Positions 27,344 through 37,071 are shown, counted from the first letter of the stretch. The stretch: 64,000 nucleotides of DNA from Paenibacillus sp. FSL R5-0623 (GCF_037974265.1 NZ_CP150233.1:372001-436000); one strand, 5' to 3'. The notes: generated from the letters alone by a model not told the origin. A program made the numbers and translations.

Positions 27344-28000
27344 ATGAGTACAAGTCCATCCGTTATATTGTTTCAGGGAGACTCGATTACAGATGGGGGA
27401 AGATCACGCAATGATGATCCAAATCATTTTCTCGGACACGGATATGCGTATCTAATCTCCAGCAAACTGGGTATGGAACTCGCGGGTAAGCAAAAAACCT
27501 TCTATAACAGAGGCATCAGCGGGGATCGGGCATCCGATCTGTACGCACGCTGGAATGAGGATACCATTAGTCTAAAACCGGACCTGATCAGCATCCTGAT
27601 TGGGGTGAATGATGCCTGGCGCACGATGAATGGTGAACCTAGCGGGGTAACGGATCGTTTCGGACGGGCGTATCGCCATTTGCTCGAGGAAACTCGGGAA
27701 GTGATGCCGGATACGGGGCTGATTTTGATGGAACCGTTTATTCTGAGAACCGGAGCTACCGCGGAGAAATGGGATGCCTGGGAAGAGTATATCGGTCAAT
27801 ATCAGAAACTGGCCCAAGGTCTTGCTGAGGAATTTGGAGCTGTGTGGGTGCCATTGCAGCAGACGTTTAATGACGCTATGAAACAGGCGGATGCAGCGTA
27901 CTGGTTATGGGATGGCGTACACCCAACCGCAGCAGGTCATGAGCTGATTGCACGCCAATGGTTGTCTGTTGTACAGAATTCATCGCTTGCGATTGTGTAA
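27344..28000 (+). CDS. SGNH/GDSL hydrolase, probable carbohydrate deacetylase
   Basis: 218-aa cytoplasmic esterase. The four SGNH blocks are present: FQGDSITDGG (nucleophile Ser), NRGISGD (Gly), ILIGVNDAW (Asn) and DGVHPTAAGH (catalytic Asp and His). It is most like acetylxylan/rhamnogalacturonan acetylesterases. In this setting it probably removes acetyl groups from imported oligosaccharides. RBS AGAGGAAGG lies upstream. Confidence 0.85.
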   Translation: MSTSPSVILFQGDSITDGGRSRNDDPNHFLGHGYAYLISSKLGMELAGKQKTFYNRGISGDRASDLYARWNEDTISLKPDLISILIGVNDAWRTMNGEPSGVTDRFGRAYRHLLEETREVMPDTGLILMEPFILRTGATAEKWDAWEEYIGQYQKLAQGLAEEFGAVWVPLQQTFNDAMKQADAAYWLWDGVHPTAAGHELIARQWLSVVQNSSLAIV

Positions 28001-28121
28001 TAACAACAGCGGACAGTTGCGATATGGGCAGCAGCACTTTAGGTATACAGGATTAGTTGAGGATATAAGATAGTTAAGAGTATGAGATAGCCATAAAGAG
28101 CCTGTGGACAGGCAGAATGCA

Positions 28122-28155
28122 ACGGAGAACCTGACGAAGGTTCTTCGTTTTTTTT
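28122..28155 (+). terminator. terminator upstream of the lyase operon
   Basis: ACGGAGAACCT / AGGTTCTTCGT hairpin followed by eight Ts. It isolates the esterase transcript from the heparinase-like operon. Confidence 0.8.
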
Positions 28156-28237
28156 GTGTTGGGAAGGAGAAGGACGTAACGTCGTGGAAAGGGTTGTAAG
28201 GGATAATTTTTCAAATGTGCTATCATATCCGGTAAAA

Positions 28238-28251
28238 TGAAATCGATTACA
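28238..28251 (+). promoter_or_regulatory. catabolite-responsive element (cre)
   Basis: TGAAATCGATTACA matches the CcpA consensus TGWNANCGNTNWCA at every position. It ends two bases before TATAAT (28253-28258), the likely -10 box of the lyase operon, so CcpA should repress it when preferred sugars are present. No convincing -35 is seen, as in many activator-dependent promoters. Confidence 0.75.
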
Positions 28252-28297
28252 TTATAATATGGGTATGACAATCCATTAACGGAGAGTGGTGAATCCA

Positions 28298-30289
28298 GTG
28301 GAAGATTCCATTCACGAAGTCGAAAATGAAAATATAAACCAACGTGGAAACGAGAGCAGAACATTGAGTTCCTTAAGTGCCGACAGACTCTTGGAGAAGT
28401 TATCCCGGCCTGAATTGGCTACGTTATACACAGACTTGAAGGCTTACGCTGAACGTGCCTTGAAAGAACCCATGCCTTCCTTGTTGTTCCGTCTATATCG
28501 ACAGTTCAGCGAGACGGGTGAGCGGAAAGCTTATGAGCAGGCTTATTTCGATCGAAGGGGCAGGTTGGCTGCTGTGGCGATGCTCGCATTGGATTCAGCT
28601 AGGCCGGATGCACTGCAAGCGCTGGAGGAAATGTTGTGGAACGTGTGTGGTGAGTATACGTGGTGCTTGCGCGCGCATCTGGGTACGGGAGAGGTCGATC
28701 AGGTGAATGGAAACATTGATCTGTTCGCCGCAGAGACAGTACATATGCTGGCAGAGATGGTGACCATTCACGCCGATCGGCTGGATCGTCTTGTCATAGA
28801 ACGGATCAGGTTTGAAGCAGAGCGGCGAATCTTCGCCCCGCTTTACCGGGAGCAACGGAAGTTCCACTGGCAGACAGCGGATCACAACTGGTCGGCGGTC
28901 TGTGGTGGCTGCTGTGGCATGGCCGCATTGTTACTACTCGAGGATGAGTCCACACTACAGGAATCGATCTCCCATACGGTCAGCTGTATGAACGCATTCT
29001 TGAGCGGTTATGGCGAGGATGGCGGCTGCGCCGAAGGTATTGGATATTGGGTATATGGCTTTGGTTATTTCACCTATTATGCCGAGATGCTTCGTGAATA
29101 TAGTGAGGGCGAACTAAATCTGCTGACGGGTTCCAAAATAACAGCTATCGCAGCCTTCCCGCTGCGAGTTCATCTGTCAGGCGGAACATTCGTGAATTAT
29201 TCGGACAGTGCCGAGCAGGAAGACATTCCTTCCGGACTACTCTCCCTGCTCGCGTCCCGGGTTGGGTTGCAGGTGGATCTGCCGCTTCATATTCCACTCC
29301 TTACAGATGATCCCTGTCATCGCTGGGCTCATCTGTTGCGGAACGTGATGTGGAGCGATCCGGCAGTGTATGGTGGTGAAGGTGCCTCTGGGCAGTTTGA
29401 ACGGGGATTTATTTTTCGAAATCTGGGCTGGATGATTACAAAAGGCTCGCTCGATTCCCGGGATACAAAACATGCGAACGGCGCACCCCTTCATGTGGCT
29501 ATTTCCGTTAAAGGTGGGCATAACGATGAACCTCACAACCATAATGATCTGGGGCAGTTCATTATCCATTGCGGTGGTGAGAATATTCTGTGTGATCCAG
29601 GAGCAGGGTTGTACAGCCAAGCGTATTTTGCACCAGGCAGGGAGCAACTGTTCCACATCTCGTCATCCGGTCATAACGTTCCGCTCATTGAAGGCCAGGA
29701 GCAATGCTCCGGTCGGCAAGCACAGGCCCGTGTGTTAGAGGCAAAGCTGGCAGAGGGTGGCGGTGAGCTGAATACAACATTGGATCTGACATCCGCTTAC
29801 TCTGGAGCTGCTTCACTGGCTCGTTATACGCGCCAATTTCATTGGAAGATGGCTTCTGAAGGTAGCGGGAGTGGAGCGGAATTGCGTCTCACTGACCGTT
29901 TTCAATGGAAGAGCAGGATGGTGTCTTCGACAGAACGATTCTCTTCGGTGGATGATTCAGATGCAGGATGTTCGAGCGTAGTGGAGCGATGGATGAGCAG
30001 AGTACAACCTGAGGTGGTGAAGAGCGGTAATCTTCGCTGGCAAGGTGTGCATGGAACGGTCCATATGACGTATGATGCGAACCAGTGGCAGGTTTTTACG
30101 GAGGTTATGAACACAGTTGATCATGACAATGTCCCAGTCACATTCTATCGGACGTCACTATCATGGACAGGTGTGATTGATGAGACGGATGTTCGGACAG
30201 AACGCCCTAATCCGCTTGAAACGGTATGTGAGGTACACTTCATCATTGAACCGAAAATGGGAGAAACCGAGGTGAGCATGCGTGAGTAA
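28298..30289 (+). CDS. heparinase II/III-like polysaccharide lyase
   Basis: About 663 aa. The N-terminal half is an alpha-helical toroid (about 60-370; HNWSAVCGGCCGMAALLLL, GYGEDGGCAEGIGYWVYG). The C-terminal half is a heparinase II/III-like beta-sandwich domain (about 385-650) with the conserved GGHNDEPHNHNDLGQFII and DPGAGLY. Such enzymes cleave uronic-acid glycans by beta-elimination, making the unsaturated sugar that GH88 removes. No signal peptide is seen, so it should act on imported oligosaccharides. The GTG at 28298 fits GGAGAG upstream; GTG at 28286 is also possible. It overlaps the next gene by 8 bp. Confidence 0.85.
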   Translation: MEDSIHEVENENINQRGNESRTLSSLSADRLLEKLSRPELATLYTDLKAYAERALKEPMPSLLFRLYRQFSETGERKAYEQAYFDRRGRLAAVAMLALDSARPDALQALEEMLWNVCGEYTWCLRAHLGTGEVDQVNGNIDLFAAETVHMLAEMVTIHADRLDRLVIERIRFEAERRIFAPLYREQRKFHWQTADHNWSAVCGGCCGMAALLLLEDESTLQESISHTVSCMNAFLSGYGEDGGCAEGIGYWVYGFGYFTYYAEMLREYSEGELNLLTGSKITAIAAFPLRVHLSGGTFVNYSDSAEQEDIPSGLLSLLASRVGLQVDLPLHIPLLTDDPCHRWAHLLRNVMWSDPAVYGGEGASGQFERGFIFRNLGWMITKGSLDSRDTKHANGAPLHVAISVKGGHNDEPHNHNDLGQFIIHCGGENILCDPGAGLYSQAYFAPGREQLFHISSSGHNVPLIEGQEQCSGRQAQARVLEAKLAEGGGELNTTLDLTSAYSGAASLARYTRQFHWKMASEGSGSGAELRLTDRFQWKSRMVSSTERFSSVDDSDAGCSSVVERWMSRVQPEVVKSGNLRWQGVHGTVHMTYDANQWQVFTEVMNTVDHDNVPVTFYRTSLSWTGVIDETDVRTERPNPLETVCEVHFIIEPKMGETEVSMRE

Positions 30290-32240
30290 ATATACATCTG
30301 CGTCCACGTATCCATGGAAAGATGAACTCGAACGTTACCGTACATTGGCAGAACAAGCGGGCCCCGCTCCGGCAGACGGCTGGAATCGGGAGCGCAAGTT
30401 GGCACTTGTTGAAAGTGTTGTTCGCGCTTACACACCATATCAGGACAGCCAAGGTGCAATTATCGACCCGTTCTCGGGTGTGGAGAGATATTATTCTACA
30501 CCGGCCTATGCGATGGCTGCGGCAGTTTTGGTTGATGCAGGGCGTACAGATTTGCTCCAATCCGCAGCAATAGCCCTGTCACAGAGCATTGATGCCGTGG
30601 TGAATCGTAGTGCACCAGACAATCACCCTGATTTTTATCCAGTGCTAATGATGAGAGCTTATATGTTGTTGAAGTCACATCTGCCTGAACAAGCACAGAT
30701 TTGGGCTGAAGCACTCAAGACGATCCATCCTGAACAAGATTATGTATTTACGATGAGCAAGATGAACAATCCCAATCGCATGATTAACTGGAACGCCATT
30801 ATGATCTCTGGCGAATATCTGCGGTGGCATGAACAGCTGGCAAGTGAAGATACAGCGTGGATGGATCGTTATCTGGAAGCTTATCATGTGCCCCGTTTTA
30901 CGGCTCTCGGGTTGTATCAGGATGGACCGCTGGACCGCCCGAATTGTCCATTTTCCTATGATATTGCCACCCGTTATCACCTTGGGGTGATGCTTGAGGC
31001 GGGTTACGAGGGAGCCACTGCCGATAGGTTACGTGAGCAGCTGCGCCATGGTGCCTTTAGCTCGCTACTGACGCTCTCGCCGCTAGGTGAGATTCCACCG
31101 CGTGGTCGTAGCTCCCAGCATCAGTGGAATGAAGCTGCCGCAGCTTATGTATGTACTACACATGCAACGCAGGCTCTGGAGGCGGGAGATCCGGTGATGG
31201 CGGGTGCTTTTATACGTGCGGCCAATCGGTGTTTTGCTGCTGTTGAGCGCTGGAAGATGCATGATGGACGCTTGAAAATTGTACGCAATGAATACGCGCC
31301 AGAAGATCGCCACGGTTATGAGATATATACCAACCACACCTGTTACAACCTTTGGACGGCAGCAGCCCTGGCCCACGCTTGTCTCAGTGATCCGGGAGAC
31401 GATGTGAGCGAAGTGTACCTTCCTTCTGAACTGGGCAGCAGGGTGTTGCAGACCGATGGGTGGTTCGAAACCGTGATTGCATCCGTACCTGGTCAGCAAC
31501 TGGTAGTACACACAGCGATGAATGATCCGTATACGATCCCTGGTTTGGTACGGGTTCAGCAGACAGGGTTACCTGGTCTGATTGGTCCGTCGGCTGCCAG
31601 CCATGTGCAGGCCGGATTCACGGAATTTGCCGAAGGGGTGGTCCGTCCGCTCAGCTACTGTCCTGCTTGGAAGACACCAGATGGGGTATGGCACAGCCTT
31701 GCAGAGGGTATTCCATCGGGTGGTGCGTATGATCGGGATGTTGGATTAGACCCTGCTCAGGGAGGTGGGTCAATCGTGTATGAAAAAGCGGGCCAGGATA
31801 CGCCGAATCAAGTAGAGGGACATCTGGCGGAAAGAACGGCAGAAGATTTCGGAGAGCATCAGGTTAATTCTTTTGCTGTGACATGGGTCGGTCCATTACC
31901 CGGAATTAAATCATTGCGTACCCATTATGTGCAACAGGCTGATGTGCTGACTATAACGTATGAATTCGAAGGAGAGATCGCTGCAGCAGGGGCACTCATT
32001 CCGTTGATGTTCCATGATGGTCGTGAACAGGCGGTAATTACCCATACGGATCATAGTGTACGAACGGAGTATCGGGGCGCATATGTAGAATCTACAGCAC
32101 TGGATCAGGGAGCCATAATTCATCTGGAGGAACAGGCTGTGGCTTCCCGTAATGGGTTACTGAAGGAAGCGCGGATTGAAGTGAACGGCGCCAGTAGTTT
32201 GACATTTACAATCCGCTTGGGCGAGGTTAGTGATATTTAA
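30282..32240 (+). CDS. uncharacterised 652-aa protein of the uronic-acid glycan locus
   Basis: I do not recognise the family with confidence. The first about 380 residues are helix-rich with toroid-like repeats (YSTPAYAMAAAVLVDAGR, NWNAIMISGEYLRWH, RGRSSQHQWNEAAAAYV, YTNHTCYNLWTAAALAHA). The last about 270 look like a beta-rich domain, an arrangement seen in heparinase-type lyases and some glycosidases. No signal peptide. The GTG start follows GAGGTG inside the end of the lyase gene, so both proteins are made together. The best guess is a second lyase or hydrolase acting on the same glycan. Confidence 0.7.
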   Translation: MSKYTSASTYPWKDELERYRTLAEQAGPAPADGWNRERKLALVESVVRAYTPYQDSQGAIIDPFSGVERYYSTPAYAMAAAVLVDAGRTDLLQSAAIALSQSIDAVVNRSAPDNHPDFYPVLMMRAYMLLKSHLPEQAQIWAEALKTIHPEQDYVFTMSKMNNPNRMINWNAIMISGEYLRWHEQLASEDTAWMDRYLEAYHVPRFTALGLYQDGPLDRPNCPFSYDIATRYHLGVMLEAGYEGATADRLREQLRHGAFSSLLTLSPLGEIPPRGRSSQHQWNEAAAAYVCTTHATQALEAGDPVMAGAFIRAANRCFAAVERWKMHDGRLKIVRNEYAPEDRHGYEIYTNHTCYNLWTAAALAHACLSDPGDDVSEVYLPSELGSRVLQTDGWFETVIASVPGQQLVVHTAMNDPYTIPGLVRVQQTGLPGLIGPSAASHVQAGFTEFAEGVVRPLSYCPAWKTPDGVWHSLAEGIPSGGAYDRDVGLDPAQGGGSIVYEKAGQDTPNQVEGHLAERTAEDFGEHQVNSFAVTWVGPLPGIKSLRTHYVQQADVLTITYEFEGEIAAAGALIPLMFHDGREQAVITHTDHSVRTEYRGAYVESTALDQGAIIHLEEQAVASRNGLLKEARIEVNGASSLTFTIRLGEVSDI

Positions 32241-32346
32241 CTGATAGATATTGAAGTTACGGCATACGACGCTATAGATAAGTTGAGGATGAGCTGGAGC
32301 GCATCAAGCATAGGTGTCCGGTATTGAATAGAGGAGGGATACGTTC

Positions 32347-33483
32347 ATGAATACATCAACGTCGGTAAAATGGCTCGAGGAAGCGTGGCAACAGGGCGCT
32401 GCCAAGACAATTCGGAATGCAAAGCGGATCAAGGATACTTTTCCGCACATTGCTCCGCAGGGGACGTATGACCGGAATGATCCGGAATGGTGGACAGCGG
32501 GTTTCTGGCCTGGATTGTTATGGCTGGTCTATGGGGATGCGCCGGAAAGTGAAGCGGCGGCTTCGCTACATCGCATTGCCGAAAGCTGTGAGCGGCAACT
32601 GGAAGGTTGTCTGCGTGATCCCGAATCGGTGGATCACGATCTGGGGTTCATCTGGCTGCTTAGTGGCGTAGCCAACTACCGCCAGACGGGCAGCATGGAT
32701 GGACGGCGGCGCGGCATGCTTGCCGCCAACCTGCTCGCTGCCCGGTTCCATGTGCGCGGTGAGTTCATCCGCGCCTGGAACTTCAGCTCGTCAGCAATGG
32801 ATACGCGCGGCGTAGCCATCATTGACAGCATGATGAACCTGCCGCTGCTCTACTGGGCATCCGAGCAGAGCGGCGACCCTCGCTTCCGCTGGCTGGCGGA
32901 AGCGCATGTGGACACCGTGGCGCGCGAATTCATCCGTGCGGACGGGTCCATTTGCCACGTGGTGGAGTTCGATCCACACACGGGGCAGAAGTTGCGAGAG
33001 CATGGCGGACAGGGCCATGCTCCAGGTTCCGCCTGGGCGCGGGGCACCGCCTGGGCGTTGCACGGGTTTGCGCTGTCTTTCCGGTATACGGGCGAAGCCC
33101 GATATCTGGAGACAGCGGAGCGTGCGGCCGATTTCTTCCTCGCCATGCTTGGCGAAGAGATCGTGCCGGTGTGGGATTTCCGCGCACCTGCGGAGCATCA
33201 GGTGGCGTGGGACTCGTCCGCTGCGGCGATTGCAGCGAGCGGGTTGCTTGAGCTGGCGAAGCTGTCGCCACGCGGGGAGACCTATGCTGCCGCGGGAGAA
33301 CGTATCGTCCGCGGCTTGCATGAGCACTATAGCTCCGGCGACTCAGCAGCGGAAGAAGGTCTGATCATGCAGGGAACGGTGCATTACCCGGAAGGGCGAG
33401 GGTTGAATGTGCCGATTATATACGGCGATTATTTCTATATGGAAGCGCTGGCGAAGCTGCGTGGACATGCGGGGTTATTTTAA
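32347..33483 (+). CDS. unsaturated glucuronyl hydrolase (GH88)
   Basis: Cytoplasmic alpha6/alpha6-barrel enzyme that hydrates and releases the 4,5-unsaturated uronic acid left by polysaccharide lyases. Motifs: EWWTAGFWPGLLW, the conserved Asp in VDHDLGF, the second Asp in IIDSMMNLPLLYWAS, GHAPGSAWARGTAW and the C-terminal GDYFYMEALAKL. The length of 378 aa is normal. Bases about 32690-33330 are about 65% GC while both ends of the gene are about 50%, so the middle may have been replaced by recombination. It is the last gene of the cluster. Confidence 0.92.
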   Translation: MNTSTSVKWLEEAWQQGAAKTIRNAKRIKDTFPHIAPQGTYDRNDPEWWTAGFWPGLLWLVYGDAPESEAAASLHRIAESCERQLEGCLRDPESVDHDLGFIWLLSGVANYRQTGSMDGRRRGMLAANLLAARFHVRGEFIRAWNFSSSAMDTRGVAIIDSMMNLPLLYWASEQSGDPRFRWLAEAHVDTVAREFIRADGSICHVVEFDPHTGQKLREHGGQGHAPGSAWARGTAWALHGFALSFRYTGEARYLETAERAADFFLAMLGEEIVPVWDFRAPAEHQVAWDSSAAAIAASGLLELAKLSPRGETYAAAGERIVRGLHEHYSSGDSAAEEGLIMQGTVHYPEGRGLNVPIIYGDYFYMEALAKLRGHAGLF

Positions 33484-33573
33484 AAGAAGAATCGAGAACT
33501 ACGGGCTGGAAGAACTGAAGGTGAGAACAGATTAGTAAGGTCGTCGTGTTATGAGTCATCGAGTTGTTAGCAA

Positions 33574-33700
33574 ACCATCATCACCTGTCCGCATAAGGCT
33601 GTCTCCGGCATTAGGAACGATATTCCTTCTATTGGAGACGGAGTATACCTAAGTTTGAGCTTTGAATAGACGAATCAAGGTGAGCGGACAGGCGGATGGT
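33574..33700. other. structured intergenic element, function unknown
   Basis: In the 323-bp gap between convergent genes, ACCATC...CCTGTCCGC (33574-33592) pairs with GCGGACAGG...GATGGT (33684-33700), 15 of about 17 positions. Inside are CTGTCTCC / GGAGACGG and a small AGGAA / TTCCT hairpin. It could be a structured RNA, a terminator complex or a decayed inverted-repeat element. Confidence 0.4.
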
Positions 33701-33806
33701 GCACATAATCGAAGGAAGACAAAAGAATATCTGGCATATGAATATTCATTCTTACAGGTCCAGTTGGGGTGCAGACTTAGCTATGCTTTACTGAAAAAAT
33801 CGATTT

Positions 33807-34412
33807 TCACTTCGAAGGCGTACGTCTCAGAATGACAAAGTCGGCAGAAGATTGATCTGGATAGCGCTGCGGAATAATCTCATGAACTTTGAAATCAGGG
33901 TAGTCGAAGAGATATTCAAACAGATTACGGTCCTGGATTGTATCAATCCCCGGGTTGCCGTTTTCTTTCAAGCGGGTGTAAAGCACCACCCATGCTGTTG
34001 AGGAGTGCAGAATATCATAGAGGGTGTTGCGAAAGTCTGTTTCATCCGTGATGTGATATAACACATCCAGACAGACCGTCAGATCGGCTTGCAGGAAACC
34101 TCGGTTAATCCATAGGCCTGGTGTATACAGCATGAAACTCTTGGAAGAATCCTTGGCAAATTGGGAAGCACAACGCTTTATTGAAGATGCCGCTACATCC
34201 ACGCCCAGGTAGTCCTCATAATTCATGTATTGCAACTGGTTGCCATCCCCACACCCAAACTCAATGACACGATGAATACCTTCACGTTGAATCAGTCCGT
34301 TCACGACCTCGGCCTTGAATTCAGCCAAAACCCCGTATGAACCCCTCCCGGAAGTTTCACCCGAACGATATGTTTCCTCCCAATACCCGATGTAATCAAA
34401 AGGCTGACGCAT
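33807..34412 (-). CDS. class I SAM-dependent methyltransferase
   Basis: 201 aa. SAM-site motif I is VIEFGCGDGNQLQYM, followed by YLGVDVAASSIKRC and the post-II region ADLTVCLDVLYHI. The N-terminus (WEETYRSGETSGRGSYG) is typical of small-molecule methyltransferases. Substrate unknown, and it stands alone on its strand. The ATG at 34412 has GGAGG upstream. Confidence 0.85.
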   Translation of the reverse strand: MRQPFDYIGYWEETYRSGETSGRGSYGVLAEFKAEVVNGLIQREGIHRVIEFGCGDGNQLQYMNYEDYLGVDVAASSIKRCASQFAKDSSKSFMLYTPGLWINRGFLQADLTVCLDVLYHITDETDFRNTLYDILHSSTAWVVLYTRLKENGNPGIDTIQDRNLFEYLFDYPDFKVHEIIPQRYPDQSSADFVILRRTPSK

Positions 34413-34620
34413 TATGTTTCCTCCAATCCTGTTAAAAGAAGTTCAAGACAGTCAATATACATAGGTATGCGCAATATTCGCAGGTATGATCGGTTGAAAC
34501 AGGAATAGAAGATAAATTAATTTCCATAGAATTCCCTGAAAATCTCCTGAAAGTCTAAACATCTGGAAAGGACTAGCCGACATTAAACATAAGGAAAAAA
34601 ATGATGATAATCGGGGGGAA

Positions 34621-36996
34621 ATGATGTTAAAGCCAAGATTGACCAAGTACATGGTGATGATGCTGGTGTTGATGCTGAGTATTTCCAACGTAGGCTTGGC
34701 CGCTGCGGCAGATAAAGAACTGTCCAAAATTGTGGTTTCCAAGAATGAGATGTCGCTCGAAGTTGGTGATTCTGGGTCTGTTACTGTGACAGGGGTATAT
34801 TCAGATAATACCTCGGCTAATGTAACGATTAGTACAACCTGGAGTAGCGAAGATACTTCGATAGCAACTGTATATAATGGTGCAATCACGGCCAAAAAGG
34901 AAGGTAAAGCGACGATTACCGCAGCTTACCAGGGCCAGAGTCAGACCGTTCAAGTGAAAGTAACGAAGAAGGTCAAAGCCCTTTCGAAAAACGTGCAAAG
35001 TCTGGATTTGCGCACTGGAGATACAAAAGAAATTATTTTGACAGCAACGTATAGTGACAATGAAACAAATAATGCAGCAGCAAGTACTGCAGAATGGTCT
35101 ACCAGTGATGAGAAGGTTGCTACCGTTGTGAATGGTAAAGTAACTGGACAAAGCGCAGGTACGGCAGTTATTACTGCGAAAGTTGGCAGCCAAAGCGTGA
35201 CGGTGGATGTTAACGTTGAAGTGGTTAAACGTGTAGATGTAGATAAACAGCAGGTTAACCTGTTGTTAAACAAAAGTGAAAGTGTGAAAGTGACGGCTAC
35301 GTACCCAGATGGCACAACCAAAGATGTAACGGATCTGGCGGAGTGGACATCCAGCAATGAGAAGGTCGCAGACGTTCTTAAAGGCGAAATTACAGGATAC
35401 TCGGCAGGTTCTGCCAAGATCACAGCCAAATACGGTACGAAATCCGTATCCGTTGACGTAGATGTAGATCTGACGAGCAAGCTGAGTGTGGAGAAACAAA
35501 GTATTTTCTTCCGTTTGAGCGACACAACTAAAACGGCTAATGTTGTTGTAACGGCTTCTTATCCAAACAGTAGCGATGTGAATGTAACGGATCAAGCAAC
35601 ATGGACATCTAGCAACGAGAAGGTTGCAACGGTGTTTAAGGGACAGATCACAGCCATTAGCGCAGGTTCAACAACGATCAAAGCAACCTATAGTGGAAAA
35701 ACTGTAGAAATTGCTGTAGATGTAGATACGGCAAGATATCTGGATATCAAAGATGTAAATGACAAGCTCGCCATGAGTGTTACCGGTGATAACAAGTCTA
35801 AGACATTGGTAGCCAATGCCGAATATATTGATGCCAGTACAGAAAATGTAACTTCCAAAGCAACGTGGACTTCAAGCAATGCAGACGTTGTATATGTATC
35901 AAACGGCGATCTGATTGCATACAAATCCGGTACGGCTACGATCACTGTAGCTTATGGCGGTAAAACGGTTAAATTCACAGTGAATGTAGACGTAGCAGAC
36001 AAGTATGAAATGGATAAGAAAAAAGCATCAGTAGCTGTTGGTGGAACGACTTCTGCCAAAGTACTGGCGTTGTATGGTGAAACATCCAAAGATGTATCTG
36101 AAGATGCAACTTGGAGCAGCAGCAGCGACAAAATCGCTGAGGTAGATAGCAAAGGGGTTATCACAGGTGTTGCTACAGGTAAAGTAACCATTACCGCGAA
36201 GATTGAAGGCAAAACACTGACTCTGCCTGTTGAAGTAGGTATGGCTAGTGGACTGGAAGCAGATGTGAACTTCGTTGTTCTGTCCGCCAAAGAAACACAG
36301 AATATTCTTCTGACAGGTACGGATGAAGATGGCAACACGCTGGATGTAACATCCGAAGCAACTTGGAAATCCAGCAACTCACGTGTAGCGGATGTGAAAA
36401 AAGGTGTGATCACAGGTAACAGCAGTGGTAAAGCCAACATCACAGCCGAATACGGCTCCAAAAAAGTGACGATTCAGGTTGAAGTGGATGTCATCTCACG
36501 TATTGAAGCTTCCGAGCTGGCTCTTTCCCTGAAATCAGGCGATACAGCTGATCTGACGGTAACTGCCTTCTTGAGCGACGGTAGCGAGCGTGATGTTACG
36601 GACAAAGCTGAATGGAAAACGAACAGCTACAAAGTAGCTCAAGTGACCAAAGGTAAAGTCAAAGCTACAGGTTCAGGTAAAGCCAAAATTACTGCAAAAT
36701 ACGGTAGCAAGTCTGTAACCATTGCTGTAGATGTGGATACACTGAAATATTTGCAGACGGATAAAGTAACGTTGACTATGAAACCTGGTGAAAAAGTAAC
36801 CGTGGCTGCAACTGCAACGTATGCCGATGGCAGTGAAGCTAATGTATCCAAGCCGGCTCTCTGGAAATCTTCCCGTATTGCAACAGCATCGGTGAAAGAT
36901 GGAATTATTCAGGCGAACGGCAAAGGTAAAGCGACAATTACGGTGACATTTGCAGGTGTGAAAACAAAAGTAACGGTAGTGGTTGAAGCGAAGTAA
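34621..36996 (+). CDS. secreted protein with nine Ig-like (BIG2) repeats
   Basis: 791 aa: signal peptide (about 1-30, ending AAAADK), then nine consecutive repeats of about 83 residues. Each ends with a variant of 'G.ITG.S.G.A.ITA.YG.K.V...V.V' and has a WTSSN-like strand in the middle. There is no LPXTG, SLH or catalytic domain, so it may be a structural or adhesive filament. Genuine repeats also make the DNA locally repetitive. The start is ATG 34621 or 34624, just after GGGGGG. Confidence 0.9.
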   Translation: MMLKPRLTKYMVMMLVLMLSISNVGLAAAADKELSKIVVSKNEMSLEVGDSGSVTVTGVYSDNTSANVTISTTWSSEDTSIATVYNGAITAKKEGKATITAAYQGQSQTVQVKVTKKVKALSKNVQSLDLRTGDTKEIILTATYSDNETNNAAASTAEWSTSDEKVATVVNGKVTGQSAGTAVITAKVGSQSVTVDVNVEVVKRVDVDKQQVNLLLNKSESVKVTATYPDGTTKDVTDLAEWTSSNEKVADVLKGEITGYSAGSAKITAKYGTKSVSVDVDVDLTSKLSVEKQSIFFRLSDTTKTANVVVTASYPNSSDVNVTDQATWTSSNEKVATVFKGQITAISAGSTTIKATYSGKTVEIAVDVDTARYLDIKDVNDKLAMSVTGDNKSKTLVANAEYIDASTENVTSKATWTSSNADVVYVSNGDLIAYKSGTATITVAYGGKTVKFTVNVDVADKYEMDKKKASVAVGGTTSAKVLALYGETSKDVSEDATWSSSSDKIAEVDSKGVITGVATGKVTITAKIEGKTLTLPVEVGMASGLEADVNFVVLSAKETQNILLTGTDEDGNTLDVTSEATWKSSNSRVADVKKGVITGNSSGKANITAEYGSKKVTIQVEVDVISRIEASELALSLKSGDTADLTVTAFLSDGSERDVTDKAEWKTNSYKVAQVTKGKVKATGSGKAKITAKYGSKSVTIAVDVDTLKYLQTDKVTLTMKPGEKVTVAATATYADGSEANVSKPALWKSSRIATASVKDGIIQANGKGKATITVTFAGVKTKVTVVVEAK

Positions 36997-37032
36997 TTGC
37001 TTTTCCAAATGTGAGCGTGAAACGCGCAAATA

Positions 37033-37071
37033 AAAACGGTGATGCCAGCTAATAGCTGGTATCACCGTTTT
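37033..37071. terminator. terminator after the Ig-repeat gene
   Basis: AAAACGGTGATGCCAGCT pairs with AGCTGGTATCACCGTTTT (one G-U) around a three-base loop, with T-rich sequence on both sides; it is probably bidirectional. Confidence 0.88.

Noticed and set aside
34950..36461. Several antisense frames inside the Ig-repeat gene
   Set aside because: They are regular by-products of the repeated codons; their Val/Ser/Thr-rich content shows no independent domain.
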